Source: RPRC01 sp034933285 (GTDB lineage: Bacteria; Desulfobacterota; Desulfuromonadia; Geobacterales; Geobacteraceae). From it: a stretch of DNA of 64,000 nt. Shown one piece after another: positions 1 through 9,391 of this stretch (positions are counted from its first letter, which is position 1; every line of letters starts with the position of its first letter). The stretch is taken from NCBI GenBank assembly GCA_034933285.1, contig JAYFNT010000013.1, positions 32,229 through 96,228 on the forward strand, in the 5' to 3' direction. Below the pieces are notes generated by a model. It had not been told where the DNA came from. It was given only the letters and a program-made list of their open reading frames with translations, and ran no database searches. Position numbers and translations under genes: made by a program.

Positions 1-623
1 TGAGGGCGTTGTCGACCCGTAATGACGATCCTGAAGCTGCTTCCCGGCCTTTCGAGAAAAATCGCGACGGATTCGTCCTCGCAGAGGGTTCCGGGATCGT
101 AATCCTCGAAGAGTACGAGGCTGCCAGAAAGAGAGGGGCGAAGATCTACGCCGAGGTTGTGGGCTATGGATTGACAGGCGATGCGTATCATCTCACAGCT
201 CCTGCACCCGATGGCGAGGGCGCTGCGCGCTGCATGAAAATGGCCCTGGACAACGCCGGGATAAGTCCTGAGGAAGTCGATTACATCAATGCTCACGGTA
301 CCTCGACCACATTCAACGACCTCTATGAGACCATGGCCATCAAGAAGGTGTTCGGATCCCATGCAGGAAAACTCATGGTCACTTCATCAAAGTCAATGAC
401 GGGACATATGCTGGGAGCTGCCGGCGGTATTGAGGCGGCGATCTCTCTCCTGTCGATGGATACCGGCGTGGTGACGCCGACCATCAATTACCAGGAGCCG
501 GACCCGGAGTGCGATCTGGACTATGTGCCGAACACTGCCAGGGATGCGAAGATAACCTGCGCCCTTTCCAACTCCTTCGGTTTCGGCGGCACCAACGCGT
601 CGCTGCTTTTCAGAAAGGTGTGA
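1..623 (+). CDS. fabF: 3-oxoacyl-ACP synthase II, C-terminal part (cut by window edge)
   Basis: Condenses malonyl-ACP with acyl-ACP in fatty-acid elongation (cytoplasm). Only the C-terminal half is present: the frame is open from base 3 with no start, so the gene begins outside the window. Visible family signatures are the first catalytic His in HGTST (codon 294-296), the second in SMTGHMLGAAGG (codon 405-407), and the terminal glycine-rich NSFGFGGTNASL. The stop is followed after 2 bases by rpiB, so the two are probably co-transcribed, an order familiar from Geobacter. The assignment to FabF rather than FabB rests on these motifs and the context. Confidence 0.95.
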   Translation, partial: RALSTRNDDPEAASRPFEKNRDGFVLAEGSGIVILEEYEAARKRGAKIYAEVVGYGLTGDAYHLTAPAPDGEGAARCMKMALDNAGISPEEVDYINAHGTSTTFNDLYETMAIKKVFGSHAGKLMVTSSKSMTGHMLGAAGGIEAAISLLSMDTGVVTPTINYQEPDPECDLDYVPNTARDAKITCALSNSFGFGGTNASLLFRKV

Positions 624-625
624 GC

Positions 626-1081
626 ATGGAAAGAGTTATTGCACTAGGCAGCGATCATGGCGGCTACGAGCTCAAAGAAGCTGTCAAAACTCTTCTCGTG
701 GAGAGGGGCATCCCCGTTCTGGATGTGGGTACGAACAACGGCGATTCGGTTGACTACCCGGATTTCGGCGAAAAGGTTGCCCGCAAGGTATCACGGGGAG
801 AGGCCGAAAAAGGCGTTCTGGTCTGCGGCACCGGTATAGGAATGTCGATTGTCGCCAACAAATTCCCCGGAGTAAGGGCGGCACTGGCCGCCGACCCCTA
901 CATGGCGAAGATGGCCAAGCAGCACAATAACGCCAATATCCTGGTGCTGGGCGGACGGGTCATTGACGAGGACGAAGCCCGCGAAATGGTGGCAACCTGG
1001 CTGGATTCCGATTTCGAGGGAGGCCGCCACCAGGGGCGTCTGGACAAGATAGCCGCACTGGAAAAAGAATTGTACAGATAG
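626..1081 (+). CDS. rpiB: Ribose-5-phosphate isomerase B
   Basis: Interconverts ribose 5-phosphate and ribulose 5-phosphate in the non-oxidative pentose phosphate pathway (cytoplasm). The 151-residue product has the RpiB/LacAB layout: N-terminal GSDHGGYELK phosphate/substrate segment, the active-site Cys67 in VLVCGTGIGMSI, and the conserved HNNANILVLGGR stretch. The frame is open further upstream to base 509, but that extension overlaps fabF; the ATG at 626 gives the normal family length and starts 2 bases after the fabF stop. A hairpin with a T-run follows at 1147, so the fabF-rpiB transcript probably ends there and glyA has its own promoter or relies on read-through. Confidence 0.95.
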   Translation: MERVIALGSDHGGYELKEAVKTLLVERGIPVLDVGTNNGDSVDYPDFGEKVARKVSRGEAEKGVLVCGTGIGMSIVANKFPGVRAALAADPYMAKMAKQHNNANILVLGGRVIDEDEAREMVATWLDSDFEGGRHQGRLDKIAALEKELYR

Positions 1082-1146
1082 GCAGGCTTGAAGTGTGCGG
1101 GGCCGGAATAAGAACTGCATTACGAGATGTTGTTTTGAGGGTTGGG

Positions 1147-1179
1147 AATACGGGACTTCAAAGGTCCCGTATTCTTTTT
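1147..1179 (+). terminator. Intrinsic terminator between rpiB and glyA
   Basis: Perfect 10-bp inverted repeat AATACGGGAC / GTCCCGTATT with a 7-nt loop, followed by CTTTTT. It lies 65 bp after rpiB and only about 12 bp before the glyA Shine-Dalgarno (AAGGAG at 1191-1196), so it would end the fabF-rpiB message or attenuate transcription into glyA. Confidence 0.75.
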
Positions 1180-1204
1180 CAATTACCTGGAAGGAGATAG
1201 CAAG

Positions 1205-2452
1205 ATGTCCATACTGGAAGGTTTTGATCCTGAAGTATCCGAGGCAATCCGCCGTGAGACGGAGCGCCAGGAGTACAATCTCGAACTGATCGCTTCGGAG
1301 AATTTCGTTTCCGAAGCAGTGCTCGAAGCCCAGGGCTCGGTCATGACGAACAAGTACGCTGAGGGTTATCCCGGAAAGCGTTATTATGGAGGCTGCTCCC
1401 AGGTGGATGTGGTTGAAAACCTTGCCATTGAGCGTGCAAAGCAGCTCTTCGGCGCTGACCATGTCAATGTCCAGCCTCATTCGGGCTCACAGGCCAACAT
1501 GGCGGTTTACTTTTCAGTACTCAAGCCCGGAGATACCATACTGGGAATGAACCTCTCCCATGGCGGTCACCTGACCCACGGCAGCCCCGCGAACTTTTCC
1601 GGGAAGCTTTTCAACGTGGTTTTCTACGGCGTGTCCCCGGATACCGAAGTGATCGATTATGACGAAGTGGAGCGGCTTGCCAGGGAACACAGACCGAAAA
1701 TGATCGTGGTAGGGGCGAGCGCCTACCCGCGCATCATCGATTTTGCCCGCTTCAGGAAGATCGCGGATGGAATCGGCGCGGTGATCATGGTCGATATGGC
1801 GCATATTGCCGGTCTCGTCGCGACGGGGCTTCATCCGAGCCCGGTACCCCATGCCGAATTCGTTACCACAACCACGCACAAAACATTGCGCGGTCCACGC
1901 GGCGGCATGATACTCTGCCGCGAAGAATATGCGAAAGTCCTTAATTCCAATATATTCCCGGGTATCCAGGGTGGACCGCTCATGCACGTGATCGCAGCCA
2001 AGGCGGTTGCTTTCAAGGAGGCGCTAACTCCCGGATTCAAGGTTTACCAGGAGCAGATAGTAAAGAATGCAAAAGCATTGGCCGATGCCCTGATGGGCAG
2101 GGGGCTGCGCCTCGTTTCCGGCGGGACGGACAACCATATGATGCTGCTTGACCTGACGGATACCGGGTTGACCGGGAAGGTTGCCGAAGAAGCCCTGGAC
2201 AAAGCCGGCATAACCGTCAACAAAAATACCATTCCCAATGAAACCCGCTCGCCTTTCGTTACCTCCGGAATCAGGATCGGAACACCGGCTGCAACCACAC
2301 ACGGCCTGAAAGAGGCGGAGATGGCGCTGGTCGCGGGCTTTATTTCCGATGCTCTGAAAAACACCGACAATCCCGAAGGGCTGGCGGAAATAAAACAGAA
2401 AGTCAACGAAATGATGAGGCGCTTTCCGCTTTATGCGCACCGACTGGGCTGA
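1205..2452 (+). CDS. glyA: Serine hydroxymethyltransferase
   Basis: PLP enzyme that converts serine and tetrahydrofolate to glycine and 5,10-methylene-THF, the main one-carbon source (cytoplasm). The 415-residue product is standard length. Signatures seen: ELIASENF near the N-terminus, TNKYAEGYPGKRYYGG, the Asp of VDMAHIAGL, and the PLP lysine K226 in TTTTHKTLRGPRGG. The ATG at 1205 was chosen over the upstream open frame (from 1142) because AAGGAG sits 8 bases before it and the product then begins like other GlyA proteins. Transcription ends at a strong hairpin at 2473. Confidence 0.97.
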   Translation: MSILEGFDPEVSEAIRRETERQEYNLELIASENFVSEAVLEAQGSVMTNKYAEGYPGKRYYGGCSQVDVVENLAIERAKQLFGADHVNVQPHSGSQANMAVYFSVLKPGDTILGMNLSHGGHLTHGSPANFSGKLFNVVFYGVSPDTEVIDYDEVERLAREHRPKMIVVGASAYPRIIDFARFRKIADGIGAVIMVDMAHIAGLVATGLHPSPVPHAEFVTTTTHKTLRGPRGGMILCREEYAKVLNSNIFPGIQGGPLMHVIAAKAVAFKEALTPGFKVYQEQIVKNAKALADALMGRGLRLVSGGTDNHMMLLDLTDTGLTGKVAEEALDKAGITVNKNTIPNETRSPFVTSGIRIGTPAATTHGLKEAEMALVAGFISDALKNTDNPEGLAEIKQKVNEMMRRFPLYAHRLG

Positions 2453-2472
2453 ATCAGGACTGGAAACAGATG

Positions 2473-2509
2473 AAAAGGGGAGACGGATTGAAGCGTCTCC
2501 CCTTTTTTT
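2473..2509 (+). terminator. Intrinsic terminator of glyA
   Basis: 13-bp stem (AAAAGGGGAGACG against its complement) with an 8-nt loop and a run of seven T, 20 bp after the glyA stop. Confidence 0.9.
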
Positions 2510-2655
2510 GACTTGAAAAAGGCGGCATGTTCGGTTATTACTCTTTATTGTTGGAATTTTGGCTAATTAATTGTTCTCATGAACTGGACGATTGCATTTG
2601 TTAATTCGGCCCATGGCAGGAAAACCAGCAGGTAAATATTGACGGGAGGGATTAT

Positions 2656-3345
2656 ATGGAAGCGAACAAGATTGATTTTGCGGTGATTCCCCAGACAGCG
2701 ATCAAGGTAATAACCCAGCCGGCGGTTTTTTTCAGGGAGATGCCCAAGACCGGCGGTTTTGTCGAACCGCTCGTATTCATGGTAGCCATGGGAGTGGTCA
2801 GCGGTATAATCGGCGGTCTTCTGACCGCTGTTTTCAGCATGATGGGATTGCATCTCGGTGCGGGGATGGTGGCCGGCTTATCCGCTATTATAATGATGCC
2901 GGTATTTTATGCTATCGGCAGTGCTGTTTTTGGTTTTGTAGGAGCGGCAATTCTTTTCATTATCTGGAAAATAATGGGATCCAATGAAGAATACGAAACC
3001 GCTTACAGGTGCACAGCCTATATGGCTGCCATTTCACCCATTACCACTGTTCTGTCGCTTATTCCATATATCGGTGGCGCAATCGCAATGGTGATATCAT
3101 TGTATTACCTGGTTAATGCCAGCGTGGAAGCCCATGGAATACCTGCCAAAAAAGCTTGGACAGTGTTTGGCGTCATAGCGGCAATCTTCATTGTCATAGG
3201 TGTTTTCAGCCAGATTGCGGCTCGCAGGGCAATGCACAACATGGAAGAAATGACTGAAAACTGGAAAAAGACCTCCGAGCAGATGCAGAAGTCGGCCGAG
3301 GAAATGCAGAAACAGATGCAGAAAGACATGGAAAAAAATAAATAG
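2656..3345 (+). CDS. Yip1-domain integral membrane protein
   Basis: Function unknown. The 229-residue product fits the Yip1/YIP1-like family: a short cytoplasmic N-terminus (IDFAVIPQTAIKVITQPAVF, typical of the family), then about five hydrophobic segments between residues 36 and 195. The tail (about 200-229) is soluble, Met/Gln/Lys/Glu-rich and repetitive (SEQMQKSAEEMQKQMQKDM), probably a short helix or coiled coil. GGGAGG at 2642-2647 supports the ATG at 2656. It is preceded by the glyA terminator and followed 77 bp later by galE in the same direction. Yip1-like proteins in bacteria have no established biochemical role; the family assignment is moderately firm. Confidence 0.75.
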   Translation: MEANKIDFAVIPQTAIKVITQPAVFFREMPKTGGFVEPLVFMVAMGVVSGIIGGLLTAVFSMMGLHLGAGMVAGLSAIIMMPVFYAIGSAVFGFVGAAILFIIWKIMGSNEEYETAYRCTAYMAAISPITTVLSLIPYIGGAIAMVISLYYLVNASVEAHGIPAKKAWTVFGVIAAIFIVIGVFSQIAARRAMHNMEEMTENWKKTSEQMQKSAEEMQKQMQKDMEKNK

Positions 3346-3422
3346 CGGTCTCAATGAAAACGGCAGCCTGAAAGTCACTCTTTTGCAAGTGGTACTTGGA
3401 ACAGGCTACAGGGAAGGTATTG

Positions 3423-4406
3423 ATGGAAAGTATTCTGGTAACCGGAGGTGCGGGTTATATCGGCGGACACGTGGTGCGGCAGCTTACTGAGGCGGGATAT
3501 CGTGTGGTGGTTTATGACAACCTGTCCACGGGCTTCGAAGCGATCCTGATAAACGGGGAGACGCTGGTAAGGGCCGAACTTGCCGACAATGAAACCCTGG
3601 AAAGCACTTTACGGAAATTCGGTGCAAAAACGGTGCTGCATTTTGCTGCATCGATCATCGCACCGGAATCGGTGAGCAAGCCGCTCGATTACTACGGCAA
3701 CAATACCGGCAACACCATGCGCCTCCTCAAGGCATGTGTCCGTACCGGCGTTGAAAGATTCGTTTTTTCAAGCACCGCGGCAGTTTACGGGATGCCAGAG
3801 TCGGGAGTCGCCTCGGAGGACTCGCCGACGGTTCCAATAAATCCCTACGGCACATCCAAGCTCATGAGCGAGTGGATGTTGCGGGATACAGCCACAGCCC
3901 ACGGTCTGCGCTATGTCGCCCTGAGATATTTCAACGTTGCAGGCGCCGATCCGCTCGGCAGAATGGGCCAGCGGATCGAGGAAGCGACTCATCTGATAAA
4001 GGTCTGCTGCCAGGCTGCTCTCGGCAAAAGGAAGTCCGTCTCGATATTCGGTACCGATTACGGGACCCCGGACGGAACTGGCATACGGGATTACATACAC
4101 ATAGAGGATCTCGCATCCGCCCATATTTCCGCCCTTCGTTATCTTGAGGGGGGTGGGTCGCCGGTCACGCTCAATGTCGGATATGGTAACGGCAGCAGCG
4201 TCCGTGAGGTCATAGATGTGGTACAGAGGGTAAGCGGCGTAAAATTCGCCGTTGTCGAGGCGCCCAGGCGACCCGGGGACCCCGCCATGCTGGTGGCCCG
4301 TTCCCGGCGTATTCGCGAGGTTCTTGACTGGCAGCCGAGGTACGACGATCTGGAGAAGATCGTAGCCGATGCCTGGCAGTGGGAAAGAAAACTGGCAGGC
4401 TGCTAA
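3423..4406 (+). CDS. galE: UDP-glucose 4-epimerase
   Basis: Interconverts UDP-glucose and UDP-galactose, supplying precursors for LPS or exopolysaccharide (cytoplasm). The 327-residue protein is an extended short-chain dehydrogenase: NAD-binding GGAGYIGG at residues 7-14, YYGNNTGNTMRLL, SSTAAVYG, the catalytic pair Y142/K146 in YGTSK, and RYFNVAGADP. A TTG at 3396 would add nine residues; the ATG at 3423 is preferred because GGAAGG lies just upstream and the product then starts at the Rossmann strand. Its stop overlaps the end of the convergent rarA by 4 bp. Confidence 0.93.
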   Translation: MESILVTGGAGYIGGHVVRQLTEAGYRVVVYDNLSTGFEAILINGETLVRAELADNETLESTLRKFGAKTVLHFAASIIAPESVSKPLDYYGNNTGNTMRLLKACVRTGVERFVFSSTAAVYGMPESGVASEDSPTVPINPYGTSKLMSEWMLRDTATAHGLRYVALRYFNVAGADPLGRMGQRIEEATHLIKVCCQAALGKRKSVSIFGTDYGTPDGTGIRDYIHIEDLASAHISALRYLEGGGSPVTLNVGYGNGSSVREVIDVVQRVSGVKFAVVEAPRRPGDPAMLVARSRRIREVLDWQPRYDDLEKIVADAWQWERKLAGC

Positions 4407-5749
4407 TTTTTACCGCCTTTTTTTCTCAATATTTCCATTCTTTCACAGATATATTTTTCATACCCGTGGCCTGCCGGACGGTAGTATTTCTTACCGGCCA
4501 ACCGTTCCGGCAGGTGTTCCTGCCCGCCATAACCCCCTTCATAGTCATGGTCGTAGCGGTATCCCTTGTGATATCCCAGATCCTTCATGAGCCTGGTCGG
4601 AGCATTCCTTACGTGGAGCGGGACCGGCAGGGCGCCGCTCTTGCGCACTTCCGCAAGGGCTTCGTCTATGCCGATATATGAGGCATTGGACTTGGGGGCC
4701 GTTGCCAAATAGGTCACTGCCTGGGCCATGATGATCCTTCCTTCCGGCAGTCCCACCAGCTGGAAACCCTGAAGAGCGGCAATTGCCGTCTGCAGTGCCC
4801 TGGGGTCAGCATTGCCGATGTCTTCGGACGCAAGAATCACCATGCGGCGGAGAATGAAAATAGGGTCCTCTCCTGATTCCAGCATGCGTGCAAGCCAGTA
4901 GAGAGCGGCATCGGGGTCGCTTCCACGCATGGATTTTATGAAAGCGGAGATTACATTGAAATGCTCCTCTCCACCCTTGTCGTAGAGCAGGGGCTTTTTC
5001 TGCACCGCCTCACGCGCCGTTTCAAGGTCAATGTCTCTCCCGGCTGCCAGTCTTGTTGCAGTTTCAAGAGTGTTCAGCGCTATCCTCGCATCCCCTTCGG
5101 ACTGCTCGGCGATGAAGGAAAGAGCTTCGTCGGTCAGTTTCAGGTCCAGTGTGCCGAGACCCCGCTCCCCGTCCCGCAAAGCGTGCACCAATACTCTCTC
5201 AATCTCTTCCTTTCGCAAAGGGTTGAGGACAAGCACCTTGCACCTGGAAAGAAGAGGGGCTATGACTTCGAAAGAAGGATTTTCCGTGGTTGCGCCGATA
5301 ATAGTAAGCGTGCCGTTCTCGACAAAGGGGAGAAAGGCATCCTGTTGAGATTTGTTGAAGCGGTGAATTTCATCGACGAACAGAATGGTCTTCCTGCGGC
5401 TTTGCGTCTGCTCTTCCTCTGCTTCCTTGACAATCTGGCGGATGTCCTTGACCCCGGACAGGATGGCGGAGAAAAAGACGAAACGGGATCTGGTCGCATT
5501 GGCGATGATGCGGGCCAGAGTTGTTTTGCCGGCTCCAGGGGGGCCCCAGAGGATGAGAGACGAGACATTGTCCGTTTCTATGAGCCGGCGAAGCATTTTG
5601 CCCGGGCCCACGATGTGTTCCTGCCCGAGAAACTCGTCCAGGGTCTGGGGACGCATTCTTTCGGCCAGAGGTGCGATGTCTTTTCCTTCTCGGTTTGTTC
5701 CTGTAACAGGTTTCATATAGTTCCTAATTTCGTCATCCAATTCAGTCAT
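4403..5749 (-). CDS. rarA: Replication-associated recombination protein A (AAA+ ATPase)
   Basis: RarA/MgsA is a clamp-loader-like AAA+ protein (WRNIP1 relative) that acts at stalled replication forks. The 448-residue product has Walker A GPPGAGKT at 69-76, Walker B/DEIHRF near 126 (ILFVDEIHRFNKSQQDAF), sensor 1 IGATTENPSF, and the C-terminal tetramerisation region including DIGNADPRAL. Its ATG directly follows the glgP stop (TGA-ATG), so it is translationally coupled to glgP. That pairing of a DNA-repair factor with a glycogen enzyme looks like simple operon sharing. The 3' end overlaps the galE stop by 4 bp in convergent orientation. Confidence 0.95.
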   Translation of the reverse strand: MTELDDEIRNYMKPVTGTNREGKDIAPLAERMRPQTLDEFLGQEHIVGPGKMLRRLIETDNVSSLILWGPPGAGKTTLARIIANATRSRFVFFSAILSGVKDIRQIVKEAEEEQTQSRRKTILFVDEIHRFNKSQQDAFLPFVENGTLTIIGATTENPSFEVIAPLLSRCKVLVLNPLRKEEIERVLVHALRDGERGLGTLDLKLTDEALSFIAEQSEGDARIALNTLETATRLAAGRDIDLETAREAVQKKPLLYDKGGEEHFNVISAFIKSMRGSDPDAALYWLARMLESGEDPIFILRRMVILASEDIGNADPRALQTAIAALQGFQLVGLPEGRIIMAQAVTYLATAPKSNASYIGIDEALAEVRKSGALPVPLHVRNAPTRLMKDLGYHKGYRYDHDYEGGYGGQEHLPERLAGKKYYRPAGHGYEKYICERMEILRKKGGKN

Positions 5750-8317
5750 TCATTCAGGTTCCTGTAATTGACGTATGAATGGTTCCGGCAGCTTGCAGGA
5801 AAGATTGTCGATTTGAGCAGTTTTCCGCATGCGGTCCGGTGAAACCGGGGTCGCTTTCCATATATCCCGTGCATATTCGGCAATGGCGCGGTCGCTGGAG
5901 AATCTTCCCATTCCTGCCGTGGTCAGGATGGACCTGCGCGTCCATTCGGACTGGTCGAGGAAAACCTTTTCCACTTCGGACTGGCTGCGGAGATAGTCTT
6001 CGTAATCCGCGAGCACCAGGTAGGGGTCTCCCTGGTTGAGGAGCGAATCCACGAGCGGCCTGAACATTTCAGGGCTTTCCGGGGAAAAGAAACCGCCGGC
6101 AATCATGTCTAGTGCGGTTTTGAGTTCGGGAAGGCGGTTGTAAATTTCGCGCGGGTTGTAGCCGCTTGCCCGCAAATCGGCGACACCATCTGCGTCCAGC
6201 CCGAACAGGAAAAAATTCTCCTTGCCGATCGAGTCCATTATTTCGATGTTCGCCCCGTCCATGGTTCCTATGGTAAGGGCGCCGTTCAGGGCGAATTTCA
6301 TGTTTCCGGTTCCGGAAGCTTCGGTTCCGGCTGTTGATATCTGCTCTGAAAGATCTGCGCCGGGAATTATCCGTTCCGCCAGAGTCACGCCGTAGTTTGC
6401 CAGGAAAACGATCCGCAACAGGTCTTTAACCGTTTTGTCGTTCTCCACGGTACGGCTTACGGCGTTTATCAGCGCGATGACGAGCTTGGCGAGCATATAG
6501 GATGGAGCTGCCTTGCCGCTGAATATGAATGTCCTGGGAACAGTGATTGACGAGGTTGAGTCTTTGGCCCGGTTAAAGAGAGTGATGATATGCAGGATGT
6601 TGAGCACCTGCCTCTTGTACTCGTGGAAACGCTTTATCTGGCAATCGAACAGGGAATCCGGCGATACTGAGCCGCATTTTTTCTCCTCGATATGGCGTGC
6701 CAGGCGGGACTTGTTTTCTTTCTTGACCGCTTGCCAGAGTGCTGAGAATTCAGCGTCGTCCGCAAGGGGACGGAGCTTTTCCAGTTCACTCAGGTCCAGG
6801 ATCCATCTGTCGCCGATATGCCGTGTTATGAGGCCGCTCAGTCCGGGATTGGCCTTCTTGAGCCACCTGCGCTGGGTTATGCCGTTGGTCACATTGAAGA
6901 ATCTGTCCGGATACATTTCGAAGAAATCGCGGAAGACCTCCTTTTTCAGGATATCCGTGTGCAATCGTGAGACTCCGTTCACAGCATGGCTGCCGATAAT
7001 GCACAGGTGAGCCATCCGGACCTTTTTTTCCGCGCCTTCCTCGAAAATCGACATACGTTTCAATCGCTGTCCATCATCGGGAAAGCGGCGCATGACCTCG
7101 GTGAGGAAGATATCGTTTATCCGGTAGATGATCTCCAGATGGTGGGGCAGAATTTTACCGATCATCCAGACCGGCCAGGTTTCAAGCGCCTCAGGAAGGA
7201 TGGTATGGTTGGTGTAGGAGAAAGTCCGGACCGTGATGTCCCAGGCTTCATCCCATTCCATCCGCTCATGGGTCGTCAGGATTCGCATCAGCTCGGGAAT
7301 AGCCAGTGATGGATGCGTATCGTTGAGCTGAATCGCCACCTTGTTCGGAAGAAGCCTTAAGTCGGCGTGCTTCTTGCGGAACCGGTACAAAATGTCCTGA
7401 ACGCTTGCCGAAGAAAGAAAATACTCCTGCTTGATGCGCAGTTCCTTCCCTTCGATTACCTTGTCGGCGGGATAGAGAACCTTCGAGATGTTCTCGGTAA
7501 GCATTTTCTTTTCCACCGCTTCCACGTATTTCCCCTCGCTGAAGAAATGGAGGTCGAATTCACGGGTCGACCTGGCGCTCCAGAGGCGCATGGTGTTTAC
7601 AACTTCATTGCCGTACCCGGGGACGGGAATGTCATAAGCCAGGGCCATTACATCTTCCGTATCAACCCAGAAGCGGATGTCGTTTCCTTCTTCGTCTCTG
7701 CGTGATACAACGTTGCCGTAGAACTTTATGGGATGCAAGTGCTCGTTGCGACAGAACTCCCACGGGTTCCCGTAGCGCAGCCAGTTGTCGGGAAGCTCGA
7801 TTTGCGTGCCGTCAACGATCTTCTGGGAGAAGACCCCATATTCGTAGCGTATGCCGTAACCGTAAGCAGGAATCGACATCGTGGCGAGCGAGTCGAGGAA
7901 GCATGCCGCCAGTCTGCCCAGGCCGCCGTTTCCGAGTCCGGCCTCCCATTCCAGCTCCTCCATGCATTCCAGGTCCAGTTTGAGCTCCCGCAGCACCTCA
8001 TTCCACGCATCGATCAATTTCAGGTTGATGACGCTGTTGATAAGCGAGCGGCCTATCATGAACTCCATCGACAGGTAATACACTCTTTTGGCTTCCCGTT
8101 CATAATAAGCCTGCTGGGTATCGCGCCACCTTTCAACAAGAAGGTCCCTGACCGAATAGGCGAGGGCCAGGAAGAGATCGTTCCTGGTTATGGAAAAATT
8201 GTCCTTGCCCAGCGTATACTCAAGATGCTTGAGAAAAAGCCGGCGAAGGTTGGCAGGGCTTAGTGCCTCCCTTTTCCTGTTTTCCAGAAGATAGTGATGA
8301 TTGTTGTTGTTGGGCAT
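5750..8317 (-). CDS. glgP: Glycogen/alpha-glucan phosphorylase
   Basis: Releases glucose 1-phosphate from storage glucan (cytoplasm, PLP cofactor). The 855-residue protein shows family hallmarks: YYLSMEFMIGRSL, LEWEAGLGNGGLGRLAACFLDSLAT, QLNDTHPSLAIPELMR and the PLP-lysine region EASGTGNMKFALNG with K674. The frame stays open for 31 codons upstream, but the ATG at 8317 has an AAGGAA-type Shine-Dalgarno about 7 bases ahead and gives a start typical of the family; the upstream extension is Cys/Arg-rich and unlikely. It is divergent from nadK (145 bp apart) and coupled to rarA at its 3' end. Confidence 0.96.
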   Translation of the reverse strand: MPNNNNHHYLLENRKREALSPANLRRLFLKHLEYTLGKDNFSITRNDLFLALAYSVRDLLVERWRDTQQAYYEREAKRVYYLSMEFMIGRSLINSVINLKLIDAWNEVLRELKLDLECMEELEWEAGLGNGGLGRLAACFLDSLATMSIPAYGYGIRYEYGVFSQKIVDGTQIELPDNWLRYGNPWEFCRNEHLHPIKFYGNVVSRRDEEGNDIRFWVDTEDVMALAYDIPVPGYGNEVVNTMRLWSARSTREFDLHFFSEGKYVEAVEKKMLTENISKVLYPADKVIEGKELRIKQEYFLSSASVQDILYRFRKKHADLRLLPNKVAIQLNDTHPSLAIPELMRILTTHERMEWDEAWDITVRTFSYTNHTILPEALETWPVWMIGKILPHHLEIIYRINDIFLTEVMRRFPDDGQRLKRMSIFEEGAEKKVRMAHLCIIGSHAVNGVSRLHTDILKKEVFRDFFEMYPDRFFNVTNGITQRRWLKKANPGLSGLITRHIGDRWILDLSELEKLRPLADDAEFSALWQAVKKENKSRLARHIEEKKCGSVSPDSLFDCQIKRFHEYKRQVLNILHIITLFNRAKDSTSSITVPRTFIFSGKAAPSYMLAKLVIALINAVSRTVENDKTVKDLLRIVFLANYGVTLAERIIPGADLSEQISTAGTEASGTGNMKFALNGALTIGTMDGANIEIMDSIGKENFFLFGLDADGVADLRASGYNPREIYNRLPELKTALDMIAGGFFSPESPEMFRPLVDSLLNQGDPYLVLADYEDYLRSQSEVEKVFLDQSEWTRRSILTTAGMGRFSSDRAIAEYARDIWKATPVSPDRMRKTAQIDNLSCKLPEPFIRQLQEPE

Positions 8318-8461
8318 GACAGATTCCTTTTCCCGGGAAAAGTACCGGCGCCGTTTGGGAAGTATATAGCGAATGCAACAGCAACGCAACAGACCGTTAC
8401 CATTGGACATGGTCGGGATTTCATGTTACTAATGGACGAGCCTGAAGGAAGCGGGGTTGAC

Positions 8462-9316
8462 ATGAAGGATGTGGGAATATATGCCAAGGTTCAGGATCCG
8501 CGTTGCCGCGAAGTGGCCGGAGAACTGATCGAATGGCTTAAGGGGCGGGGACTCAGACCGGTTGTCGAAGTGTGTCTTTCCCGTTACCTGGAATGCGATG
8601 ACGGTGTGGATGCAGATGAGCTTCCGTCAATGGTTGACCTGGTCGTGGTTCTGGGCGGCGACGGCACGCTCATTTCGGCTGCACGGAGGGTAAGCGTTCG
8701 CGAAGTGCCCATCCTCGGCATCAACCTGGGTAGCCTGGGGTTTCTCACCGAGACCCCGGTCAACGGTCTGTATGCTGCGCTCGAATCTTATCTGTCAGGC
8801 AACTGCACGATTTCCGACAGAATGATGCTGACTGTAACCGTATTGCGGGAGGGGGAAGAGCTGGGGGTCTTTGAAGCGCTGAACGATGCCGTCATCAACA
8901 AGGGCGCTCCTGCCAAGATCATAAACCTTGACACATCCGTGGACGGTTCCTTCCTGGCCACATTCAAGGCTGACGGGCTCATAATGGCAAGTCCGACCGG
9001 TTCCACCGGCTATTCACTTTCCGCCTTCGGCCCCATCATCGATCCTTCCATGGATTGCCTCCTCATAACACCGATTTGTTCCCACACCCTAACCAACCGG
9101 CCCCTTGTGGTGAGCGCCGAAACGGAGATCAACGTTATCCTCGATTCCAACATGGAAAATGTCATGCTTACCCTGGACGGGCAGGTTGGAGTTCCCCTTC
9201 GTTACCGAGACGTGATAAAGGTGAAAAGGGCCGATCACCGCACACACCTCGTTCTGTCGGGGGAAACCGACTACTTCGAGGTACTTCGAACCAAACTTAA
9301 ATGGGGCGAGAGATAG
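8462..9316 (+). CDS. nadK: NAD kinase
   Basis: ATP-dependent phosphorylation of NAD to NADP (cytoplasm). The 284-residue product has GGDGT at 65-69 with the catalytic Asp67, NLGSLGFLTE, and the TGSTGYSLSAFGPI loop, all diagnostic. The frame is open from 8294 and has in-frame ATGs at 8423 and 8432. The ATG at 8462 is preferred because homologues begin at the equivalent of MKDVGIYAKVQDPR, although its AAGGA is slightly far upstream (about 12 bases). It heads a run of co-directional genes (nadK-recN-argA-tldD), and recN follows after 75 bp. Confidence 0.95.
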   Translation: MKDVGIYAKVQDPRCREVAGELIEWLKGRGLRPVVEVCLSRYLECDDGVDADELPSMVDLVVVLGGDGTLISAARRVSVREVPILGINLGSLGFLTETPVNGLYAALESYLSGNCTISDRMMLTVTVLREGEELGVFEALNDAVINKGAPAKIINLDTSVDGSFLATFKADGLIMASPTGSTGYSLSAFGPIIDPSMDCLLITPICSHTLTNRPLVVSAETEINVILDSNMENVMLTLDGQVGVPLRYRDVIKVKRADHRTHLVLSGETDYFEVLRTKLKWGER

Positions 9317-9391
9317 TCTTCCTCTTCGAACGGTTCCGGTTGCCGCACCGTTCGGCAAAGATCATGATTTTCAAGGTGAGCGCGCTAAAGG

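Noticed and set aside
4961..5767. Long plus-strand frame opposite rarA
   Set aside because: Antisense shadow of rarA; composition and content are those of a reverse-complemented coding region.
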